Positions 48,158-59,500 of a stretch of DNA of 64,000 bases are shown here, piece by piece. The position numbers and the translations under genes are program-made. Position 1 is the first letter of the stretch. Every line of letters begins with the position of its first letter. Source of the stretch: Membranipora membranacea (taxonomy: Eukaryota > Bryozoa > Gymnolaemata > Cheilostomatida > Membraniporidae); contig OU612066.1 in assembly GCA_914767715.1 (NCBI GenBank), positions 16,871,001 through 16,935,000 of the forward strand, given 5' to 3'. Under the pieces are notes generated by a model. That model did not search any database, was not told the DNA's origin, and saw only the letters and a program-made list of their open reading frames with translations.

Positions 48158-50187
48158 TGCGAGAATGCGCTCCAGGACCTACAATTATATTCATGGAAAA
48201 TAACGATGCTACTCTAAAATAGTCATGGGCTCTGAAGTAATATAAACATAAGGATAAACCAAAGATATACATAAATCTTCTGTCATAAATAGTATTATAA
48301 CATAGCAAAAAGGACACAACGAAAGTGTGTGGCGCAGTCACCCTCCCTGGTCACAGTCATCACAATCAAGTTAGCTAAACCAGTTGAAACACTGCTGCAG
48401 TGTATAACAGGAAGAATTGACTGGTAATAGCGTGACACTCAGAAGGCTGTACATAAATAGCCTTGCGAATGTTGTATATTTTTTATACTGTCATAGGCGC
48501 TTCGTGTCCTCGCCACCGCTCAGTGCTCTGCAATTTTTACACTTGACTTTTTGGAACAATCCTCGCCAAGACATCCACCGTGGCTGGCATTCCTGTTACA
48601 TTCACACACTGGTGGAGGCACACATTCATCTCAGAAAAGTATATACATAGCTTACTAATACCATTGAGCACTGATGAACTTAGTTAGCCCAGCCAGTTAC
48701 TCAATATGTTGGCTCTGAATGGCTCCAATAGCCAATCACATAAGAGCAAATACACTGGCTACTTACCATTATACTCATTCAAAATTACTAAATGGATATA
48801 CTCTGATAATATACAAATACCAAATACCTTGCAAATACAGACACTTGATTGATACTAATACTTATACTAATAGTAATAATCATAGTTGAATTTTAGTCAC
48901 TCAGTCACACTCAGTCAAGTAGTGAATTTCAACTCTCTCCCATAATCTGATAAGGGAAATGTTCATTGGTACTCTTTTTACAGTACGGAAGATGCAAATT
49001 TCATTCCTGTTCAATGAATAAAAACAGAAGGGAACAGTTACAACTTAAGACCTGAAAAAAAAATTCTGTACAACAGAACACAAAACATCTGTATTGTGTT
49101 TTTTTACAAATGAATTAAGCAAGTAATGTACTCGCTAGCTCTAATCGATCCAATCAAGGCCAGTGCTTGAAAAGAAGGGCCCAATCAAAATACCTTGGTT
49201 GTAATATCACAAGTTATTCTATTTATAATAAAAGATGGGCGTGGTTAATTGTATTAAAATTTGTTTTTGTTTTGTGAAAGTGTACACAGTTGCAGCAATG
49301 AACACCCTCTCATTGGTCACAGTAAGATCAATTGCAGTGGTCACTGGCATATGGAATTGGAAGACATCATCTTCATTTCATCACTTGTATAGCTGGTAAG
49401 TATGTGTGCTGACCAGGTATTAGTTGGTGTGTGTGTAGGAACAACTGTACTATATCAGGGAGACTGGATAGATCAGTGAAATCATGTTGTTGTCTAACTA
49501 AGTCAATTTTTTGTCTACAATGAAGTCCTGGATAGTAGTGAGCTTGCATGCACAACTGGCATCTGCCTACTTCAAGAACCTACTGTCAGTCTGATGGCTT
49601 GACATTGCTCTTAAACAGGAATAGTGTGGGCTCCATAAAACCAAGGAGTTAGAGTTCTAAGTTCTAACTTAGCCTGGCTAGTTCTAACTCCTTGATAAAA
49701 CCAAGCTAGGAGAGCAAACATTGAAAGAACTCCCCATCAGGCATCAATTAACTAGGACAATAGTATGACCAATTTGTTTCATTCTAGCATTTGTATGTAC
49801 TACAAGACGGTTGAAAATGCTGCTGCCTACATCATTGAACAATACAAACGCATGATTGTTCATACAGTAAATACTGTTGCCATTTTTTTCTCAATATTAT
49901 TTTCTGAACAAATTGTGGATTGCACCAGTATTGTACCAACTGATTTGATGTCCAACCAGACAGATGGCCGGATAAAGCAACTTATTCAAGCTCTAATTGT
50001 AATGTTATTGACAAGAACAGAATTAAGTTGTGATTGGTGAATACAACTGTCCTGACACTGGAGCTATAGATAATTATTTTGCTTTATATGTATAAAGGAA
50101 GCGTGTTGTTGTATAAGAGTGATAAATCACCACATTGGCTAGAATTTATGCTTTTCCCTCTTATTTACACAGAAAGAAATACCAGCT
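48158..50187. other. Intergenic region between divergent zinc-finger and sorbitol dehydrogenase genes
   Basis: It serves as the upstream region of both genes and may contain a 5' exon of the zinc-finger gene (acceptor at 48178). The 91-codon plus frame at 49765–50040 shows no domain and no splice context, so I do not call it. Confidence 0.5.
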
Positions 50188-53100
50188 ATGGAGCAAAATA
50201 AAAGTGTAGTTCTACATGGTGCTGATGATATGAGACTGGTGAGTCATTTTACTCAGTGTTATATTCTATCGGGTTGATTGAAGAAGGAATTGACCTATAG
50301 GAACTTATTTCAGAGTTTAAAATGACATGAGATTACTGGTTTTAGCATTTGTTAGACAAAGTCTAGTCTTTTTTGTGTGAGACTGTTCATTTTTCTCCAC
50401 TTTTCAAATTCAGAGTATTAAAAAATTCCAACAAAGGCTTTCCCAACTTCAAACCAGACCGCGGATGCACTTGGTCAGCTTAAAGAGAACTCGTATTGAT
50501 TGATATCATATTGAAGTAGTCAGTGCTAGAAATGACAAAGTGTTGAGCAGGAACAACTATCATTTACTAGTTGCAAGTTTGTGAACCAGACATTGTTAAA
50601 AAACTGTGTCTAAACTGATCGCAAAAACCATGCAGTATTCGTCATCATACAAGATTTCAAATCCACATCTATAATCATAGATTAGGGTTCTCTCCTAGGG
50701 TTTCCTCCGGCGGGGGGCCGTTGGGTGGGGGGCCGTTGGGCTGGGGGATGTCGGGCAGGGTGCAAAAATCTGGGGGGGGGGAGGGCTCAGACTAAGGGTT
50801 TCCTTTTCTCAACTAGCTCATATAATCGAAATCAGTGAGTTGAATGTGTCACAATTTGGTTGAAAACATTACTTTTATAAACTAATCCCAGTCTAGCCGA
50901 GTAAAGAATTTCACATTCTAATTGCCGTTCTGGTTGTCCTGTCTATTTTAGGAGGAGATGAAAGTGTCAGAGCCTAGTGGGAATGGTAAGTTCCAACTTC
51001 CATTATTTGATTGGATAATGTTTTTGAAATCATTGAAGGCACGAATTCAACACTTGAGAAAATTGATCTACATAATTTTTTATTAAAATTCTTCAAAAAA
51101 AGCTTCTTTCATCTCATAGAAAGAAAAGATAATTGAATGAGACGATAAATCAAACATGAAATCTGTGTAGGGTCACATGAGCATCAGTTTCAAAATTGAA
51201 TATCATACCCACCATTTATTCACAAAAGTTGTCTAATACTGCTAGCCTGCATTATATAATTACATCGCATTATTTTCAATTATACTGCTATGCTGAAAAT
51301 TGTTGTGTCAAGTTCCCCGAATAGTGGATGTCAGATTTCCATAGGTTTTTTTATTGTTTGACAGAGGTGTTATTACAAATGGGATCGGTTGGTATATGTG
51401 GCTCTGATCTGAAGTACTGGAAATACGCTAAGTGTGGACGGTTCACGATGTCCTCTCCTATGGTAATCGGACATGAGGGAAGTGGTACTGTCCTCAGGTG
51501 TGGACCTGATGTTAAATCACTCAAGCCAGGTTAGAAGATCTATAACTGTTTGTAACTTGTGGATACTATTCAACACAGCCAAAGTCGGATTGAGGAGGCA
51601 CACTGTTTTACTCCTACGGATAATTTCATATAAAGTTTTTGTCCTTGCATTAGCATTGTTGGTGCCAGATGAATTTTGGATTTAGTCCACCATTCATTGA
51701 TAAGAACCCAAAGCATTTAACCCACACATACCAAATCAACTGGAGGGCCCTTGCTATCGTGATGTATGCAACAAAGAATATAAAGTTTGATTGAGACACA
51801 ACACTCCACCCAACATACAAATATAATTTCAAATACTTGCAGCGGCTGCAAAATCAATAATGTTTGTGTTAGAACTATAAAGATGAGACCAACTCTATCC
51901 GACACAACCCAACATATTGAAAAGTTTTTCTGATCAACATAGAGCCAGAATAACACATGAAAACCTTGCATCGAACAACATATTTTCCATCATAATGTAG
52001 GCAAGCAGTCTATCTATAATAGTTGATATTCAAGCTATAGTAGCGCTTTTGGGTTTATGAAATTTGCTTAGGTAAAAAAATAATTTGAATCACACGCTGA
52101 TCAACATTTATTTTTCAAAGATTTTTCCCAACTTCAGAAAAACAATGCTCTGAAAATCGAGCATCTCATACACGTTTATATGTTATATAGTGATCAAGAG
52201 AGGACAACTTTAACGGTTGAGAAAAGTTGAGAAGAATTTTCTTTCCAGTGACGCCAATAGTTCAAACTCTGTCCATGGGCCATTTAAAGGTTGTCACAGT
52301 GCTCATAATTAGCCTGAGACCTTCAATATGATACCAAATATGGGGAGGCGCAATTATAGCTTCTTTTCCATGCTTCAGGTGATAGAGTAGCGATAGAGCC
52401 AGGGATACCGTGTAGACAATGTTATATCTGCCACGCAGGGAGATATAATCTGTGTAAGGATATGAGGTTCTGTGCCACGCCTCCTGTAGACGGAAATCTG
52501 TGTCAGTATTATAATCATCCCGAGGATTTCTGCTTCAAGTAAGTTAAATCTGTTATGAAACATTAGACAAAATTTGATCCCATTTGTCCGCACTTCGGTT
52601 GTTTTCCTTGATATTTTGTTGTTGTTTTTTTATTATTATTCGCTCTCCAGAGATGAAAGATAAAAAAGACCTGCAAGCTTCTAAAAAGAAACTACTATTT
52701 GTGAATCGTCGGCTTACTGAAACTCCAAATGCAGGCAAATTTGATCATACTTGATCTAGCATATCATTTTTCTATAGTTTAATCTTTTGTGCAACGGAAT
52801 ATATGCGTGCTTGTTTCGTTTTCACACACCATGTTGTGGTTACAAGCTGGACAGCTGAGTAAACCGTCAGTTTTGTGTTCATTGCGGATTTTGTAATGGA
52901 AGTTTTCCATGTTGGTTCTATATATAGATTATATAGTAAGTGTCACAATTTAAGTGTAAGTGTCAGATCATGTCATCATGGATATGTCGTTTAGAACACA
53001 TCAATTTTACTGCAGCACTGACAGTTTTAGAAATTTGATACTAACAAAGCTATTGTATGTTTCATATTATCTGGATATCAGTTTAGTGCCATCAAAACTC

Positions 53101-55925
53101 CTTGGTGCCATAGATGTCATGATATGAGTCCGCCCCGACCAGCTGCTAGAAATTAAATTCCCAAGTTAAATGTTATAATTGGGTGAAATTTATTTAATTT
53201 GTGCTGTCATCTAAATATGAGAACCTTTTGAGCCACTGATCTCATTTATCATGTAAAATTTCTAAACCTTTTATTTAGTCAATTTGGTATTCACTGTTTA
53301 TCTTTTCTCTTCTATATAAAGTACTTATTTCTGGCAGGCTGCCAGATAATATGACATTAGAACAAGGTGCCCTCATAGAGCCGTTAGCTGTGGCTGTACA
53401 TTCCTGTCAGAGAGGTGATGTGGGTCTCGGCAGCAATGTTCTTATATGTGGTGCAGGTATGTCTAAAGATTAACAGATTCATTTTATTTCCACTGTAGAT
53501 ATACCTTTTGTCTTATATAAAACAGTTGGCGAGCCCTCGTAAAAACAAAAAAATTTGATCTCATAAAAATTTCTTAGCACCATCACGGAAAAACTGCTAC
53601 AGTTAAACAGACTAAATCTAAATGTTTTTATTATGGGCAAGTTGAATTATTGACTGATGATACCTCTTGTTGTTTGAAACGGCAAGTTTGCAATGAAAAA
53701 TACCCAATATAGATATTCAGGCTAGCGCTATATTTGGCCACAAAATAAAGTTTTTGATGAACACATTTGAAAAAAATTTGAATATGTTCATCATGTGGTA
53801 ATCTTTTGAGTTACAGTGTGAAACGTTATAAACCATGGCACCTCACATAGATATAATGATTGATCCATGATAATGTCTTGATAGTGGTTTATGCTGTTTT
53901 CTGCCCTAAGTTGGAGTTGTTCCACTAGCGTCAGTGAGGAGACAACTCTGACTTAATAAAAAAAAAGTTCTTCATTCTTCCACACAGGTCCAGTTGGTCT
54001 TCTGGTTCTTCTTACTGCCAAATCTATGGGAGCAGCAACTGTGATAATAACTGGTAGGTCTCAAAGACAAACAATGTCTTCATTTCTTTTGTCCTACTAG
54101 ATCGATTTTTGGGTCTTTTCTTTAATACTCTGATTGAGTAGAAGGAATGTGGGAACTCTCTGACATTAAATGATTGGTATCAACAAAGTATCAGTGTAAG
54201 TGGTCAAATGTTGTCCAGCAGGTAGCATTCCATTGTCAACCACATTCCTACCATTGACATCGGTTGCTAGTGAAGTGACACTACCGTCAGCTCAAGCAAT
54301 GTTGTGCGCTGCATCTAGTTACAGATACTTCGCAAGGCTTGCAACCTTGCACCTGTAGGGTATCGCTGCACCAACACAAAGAATTTAAATGCAAATGACT
54401 CATATATATTCTCTCATATTGACAGACATATCTGACAGCAGACTAGCACTTGCTAAGAAGCTGGGCGCAGACCACACAATAAACATGAAGCAAATGCCCG
54501 CTAACATGGAGGAGTGTGGAGATAAGATGAAAAGTTTGAATAGCTGTATCGACTGCACTATTGAATGTAGTGGGCAAGACTCCTCTGTTTCACTTGGTGT
54601 TCATGTAAGATCATTTTTATGGGTTCAATGTTGTCAATATTTTAAATACCACAAGGGAATTTTGTATGGTATCATGTGATTGCTATGGCCCATTGTTTTG
54701 AACAGCGCATCAGGGAATTGGTACTCAGGTTCCACACTGATCACATGATCAATGATTCATGTATAGCTCTGTTCGATAGAATTAATTCACATAGAATGAG
54801 TACCATCACAAGAAATTGTGTGTGATGACCGAGCTAAATTTTACTAATTATTGGCAGGTACATGTTAGGTACTCATACTAAATTGACTCTAACAATCAGA
54901 TATACACATCCTAAAAAGTGTAATCTCAATGTCAGTGTGCTAATTTTCAATAAATTTTGGTTTTCACCCTTAATATGGTCGCATCTAGGGAGCTAAGATG
55001 AATATTGTAGTACAAACAACAGTTAACTGTCTTAGACAAGGATATGAATGTTGGCCACAGATAGAAAATAAGCTTAGGAAGAAAGATTTAATTTGCAGCA
55101 TGCCATCATCTAAAAATTTTTCTTGAGATTCCGGTCATCACATGTTTTTTAACCACCTAGTGCTTTGCGCTCTTACTACTTTTCATTCTATTTGTCTTTA
55201 GTCCACCAGACCAGGGGGAAGTGTAATCCTTGTTGGGCGAGGGAGTATGGAACCATCAGTACCGCTGGTCAAAGCCGCTACATTCGAGATCGATATCAAA
55301 GGTGTCTTCAGATACGCTAATTGGTGAGTTTCTGAATTTTATCAGGCATGGCATTCTGATAGACCAAAAGTGTCATGAAAACAATTGCATTTTAATTGAC
55401 GGTATCTTCACCTATCTCCACCTATCTCCGCTTTGTCCTGTTTGGGTAGCAAGTGCCTGCCGGAGGCTTAGCTCAATTAGAAACGGTGTATGCATATATT
55501 TCAAGCCAGTTGGGTTTTATGGGAGCTTAACCTATAGAATACTACGCCATTTGGTAACAGGTTTACTTTGCACGATCTGCAAACTGCTAGCACATTGCTA
55601 CATGCAACAGTCTGAGTAACTGATAGTATAGATATTCTCTCAGACCTATATCATGTTCAACATCAAATATGGTTCTCACATGATTTTTACTACTAAAATG
55701 CTGGGTTTCTGTCTGGACAATTTTTAGTAATCTAGCCTAAGATATATTGTGACCTTTTATTTTAGTTACTCTAAGGCGATATCGCTAGTAAGCTCAGGAA
55801 AGATTAACCCAGACCTCCTAATTACGCACAAATTTGCATTGGAGGACTCGGAGAAGGCTTTCCAAGCTGCGTATGATCCGAAATCAGGCTCTGTTAAAGT
55901 CATCATACAATGCAATCAAGGATGA
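50188..55925 (+). CDS. SORD: Sorbitol dehydrogenase (zinc-containing, MDR family)
   Basis: Nine exons: 50188–50238, 50952–50985, 51365–51529, 52379–52538, 53338–53456, 53988–54053, 54426–54604, 55202–55323 and 55766–55925. They total 1056 nt (351 aa, the normal family length). The enzyme oxidises sorbitol to fructose with NAD+ in the polyol pathway, in the cytosol. Catalytic zinc ligands C40 (GICGSD), H65 and E66 (GHEGSG) and E151 (IEPLAVAVH) sit at the usual spacing. The Rossmann motif [11 protein letters not shown] and the following Asp (ITDISDSR) predict NAD use. VDIKGVFRY-like [12 protein letters not shown] is a family hallmark. The four structural-zinc cysteines (C95, C98, C101, C109) are all kept, unlike in vertebrate SORD. 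It is divergent from the zinc-finger gene and convergent with the EGF–Hint gene. Confidence 0.96.
50703..50790. repeat. G-rich tract with duplicated ggggggccgttggg unit
   Basis: Several runs of 3–10 Gs lie on the plus (transcribed-sense) strand of SORD intron 1, including two copies of ggggggccgttggg. It is compositionally alien to the AT-rich surroundings and capable in principle of G-quadruplex formation. Confidence 0.8.
54773..54920. repeat. Dispersed repeat, copy 2
   Basis: Same-orientation relative of 44237–44395, lying in SORD intron 7. Confidence 0.7.
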
Positions 55926-56548
55926 ACAAGGTAGACAACTCCGATTTATCTGATATTACAAAACATTTTATTCCACTGTTGTCAACCTGCTGTGTCAATC
56001 AGCCAAGCCCGTGTGAAAAATTTCTTGGAGGGGACTAACTGTTCCACATTCCAAAAGGAAGGAATTTGAGAGTGGAGGTTATTTCATTTTTGATAGTCTG
56101 AATTTTATACTGTTTGCATTTACATGAACAAATTTAATCACACAGAGTGTTGTTTATTGTTAAAAGTATTGCTTTTGTGAGAGACATAGCTGCTATTTTA
56201 ATTGCTGTGTGTGCGATTAATAATTTTCAGGTTAATTTACACATACGTGTGATGCTCTTTTTCTACAATCATTGAATATTCGAGCCATAACCAGTATTTC
56301 TATTACGTAATCTATCATTCAATATCTGTCGAACTTTCGGTACATCAGGTTCCGATTTTCTTAACAGATCAGAAGTTTCAAAGATGGCTACCTATGTTGA
56401 ATCAAAATAGTTTGGAGTGTCACATTTTCCTCTTATTTTTGTACCAATTACAAAAAGCAGATCCGTTGAATGCGTTTTCCCCAATCATTTTATTGATATT
56501 ACAAGTTTACCGTTTACACCACAATCAATTTACAATGTTGACAGTGTC
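55926..56548. other. Intergenic spacer between convergent SORD and EGF–Hint genes
   Basis: Short 3' flanks of both genes. A minus-strand AATAAA for the Hint gene lies at 56489–56494. I see no clear plus-strand AATAAA for SORD and no coding sequence. Confidence 0.55.
56489..56494 (-). promoter_or_regulatory. Poly(A) signal AATAAA of the EGF–Hint gene
   Basis: Minus-strand AATAAA 55 bp after the TGA stop at 56549. Confidence 0.6.
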
Positions 56549-59500
56549 TCAAGGGTAGGCAGTCATAGCGTCCAGCCTGTGCTGTGACATTAGAAGAGTG
56601 TTTCCTGTGAGCGCTCTTAAGTTGTTGTCAAGAAAGGAAACATAAGGGTGGCTCCCATCAGCTGTGACGCTGTCACCATTATACATCCATGGTGCCAACC
56701 TGAAGGCCCATCGGATAGGTGCAAACACCATGTGGGACAGCGAATGGTCTGGGTGGTTTCCGTAGCAACTAGCCACAACTGAATTCACGATGATGTTCCC
56801 GGTGGTTGTTACTGGTGCATATAGGCCTTGACGGTTTTCTCTGTGGAAAGCAAAGAACAGCATTCAGTTTGTTGGAGTAATAAAGAGGAAATAGGCATAG
56901 GAGTGTTACCTGCGGGATTTCAGCACTTGCGACATACCCAGTAGCCTGGTTACAGAGCTCCTTGCAAAAGGTTCTAAATCTTGCATCTTATATCTTTGTG
57001 AAATCAACTCAAGAGTTTCAAAACATCATTATTACCTAATACATCCTAATTTTGTGATAGTGACTCACCTTGTCACGGTTTGAATCGTCTCTGTCTCAGC
57101 TATTCCTTCTTCACTGGTAGTGATGACAAGCATACCCGGCTTAGCTCTCTCAGAGAAGATATAAGTCCAGGTGTGCCCAACATCAGTACTGACCTTGAGG
57201 AGGTGGTCATGTGTCAAGGTCAGATGGCTGTCAGATGGGGTGGTTGTTATGGTTACCATTTCTTCAACTCTCTCTGGTTCCTAAACAACGAATTCGATAT
57301 TTTGAAAATCGAATTGACTCGTTTATCAAGGGCAGGAGCTGGTGTGGCACTTATTCATAATCCATTGCCTCTTTCGAGCTCATACTGCTTATCAACTCAG
57401 AAAGCTACACATGTTGTCTTAAAGTTAGTTAACTGGTAGAATGGACTGCAACAGATTTAATTTCTATCAGTTTGTCAGAACAGGGAGGTCAGAACAGACT
57501 GTCAAAATAACTTGTATCTGTTGGAGTTGTCTGCTCTATTAAACTGAAAAGGCAACTCAAATGTCCTAGAGGTCCTTGTGATAGGTACATATTACCTCAC
57601 TACAGAGCCAATGTCACTCTTACATACTTGATGCATGATCATGATGACAGGTGCATAGATAACAGTGTTTGACTCAGATAAGCTCTCGACCACGTCTCCT
57701 GTTTTCACTTGCTCTACAGAGATAACTCCTCGGTTCTGAGTCCTTACTGTACTGCCATATGCAAAGCATCCTATCTTGGCATCCTCATCCTTAACTACCA
57801 AAACAAATTGTATTATTATAATTATAGCTATGTAGTCAATAACTTTGTATCAGGAGGGAGATTGTACAGTGAACTTTTCGTGGATCCTGAACTGAATCAT
57901 AGATTCCTGCCTTCAGGTCAAAGGGTTCAGGTCATCAGAGTTGACTTACAATTAACTGGGCAGTTTGTACATTATATTACCCACATACATACCTATACAT
58001 TCCTACACAATGCACTTTTCAAGTAACGGAATTTGGAGATCCTCTCCCTGATACAGCCAACAAACAAGGCTCAATTTCAATGAACTGAGTCACAACATGA
58101 TGTAGATGTTAATGGCACACATCCAAATAAAAACTGCATTGGCTATCAACTTTTGTGACTCAAACAAGATAATGGGCCGTGATGAAAGATAGTTAATTGA
58201 GATTAGTGTATGGGTTGTGGGGGATTAGTCCCTTTTAACTTTGTTCGATTTCCGCTTGATTCACTCTATTTGGAATAAATTTGATTTGAATAATTTACCA
58301 AGAAATTTGAGGTTATGTTTTGATGAGAATGGACTAGCCACTAATGGAAATCACACCATAAAATTGAATTTGGATAAAAAGTCTGGTCATGGATTGATGA
58401 TAAATGTTGAACATGAACCTACTTTAACTAACTGGCAGTATCCTCTAAATTTGACAAATGATGTTCAAAGAGATGAAAATGTCGTGACAACCAACAAATA
58501 AAGAAATCAGACAGGTTACAAATTCCCTTTCAATTGTGATGATGATAAATTATCAGGGTGTGTTGTCTTTAATTAATACAAAATTCACAAAACTTAATAT
58601 GGGAACTTGATATCCAGCGGTTTTGCAAAGCTGCTAGGATATACCCTGTAAACTGTCCCACCTACATAAACCAATCAATATTCAATGCGGTCAAACTGAG
58701 TGGCAGAAATAATTGGTGGGAGAAGCCCTGACTTTACCAGAGTCGAGTTCTCGCTTTGCATTTGCATGTGTCAGACACAATTATTATCATATCTTATCAT
58801 GGATTTTTGGGATTTGGGATTTTAATGTTGTCATTTTCAGCCTTGCCTTGTCAATTAAACTGCTCCTCCAAGATTAAAACCACGTAATTTCACAATCTCA
58901 TATTTCCATATTCAATATTCAAAAGAATTTCCATCACCTCTATAAGACATAAAAATCGTCATGTCATGAGTGGTAGTTTGAGCGCTCAGACTGTGCCAGA
59001 ATAGCTGGTAGTACATTACATTACATTATCATCATTGATATAGTTGGTAATGAAATGCTACTTGACTTCAAGCTGTTTTGCCATATAGCCTATACTACAC
59101 GCATTTATATCAATTCATGGATTGGTGGTAAAATACACAGTATGGCTATTTGTGGAGAATTCACATCGGTATAACTTTGTGTCAGTAATTGGATCTAGCT
59201 CAGATTCTGGCAGCTTAAACGTTAGTAGCAGCTGTAGCATTACTGAACTTTTGGACCAATCAAAGATGAGAAATTGTTTCCAGCAACCATACATAAATTG
59301 CCATAATATGCTTGTTTAGGCCCAGATATATTCCCCTATACGCTCTATATTTTCACTGATATAGGAAGTATTTGTGTATACAATTAGCGTGAAGCCCTTT
59401 ACCAACTCGGATTAATAATATGATCAGGAAACTTTGTTCAGATACTCAATCAAACGATCTGCCCACACATTTTTCTGAGAGTAACATGATTAAATTGTCT

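Noticed and set aside
49765-50040. 91-codon plus-strand open frame
   Set aside because: No recognisable domain, no splice partners and composition like the surrounding spacer.
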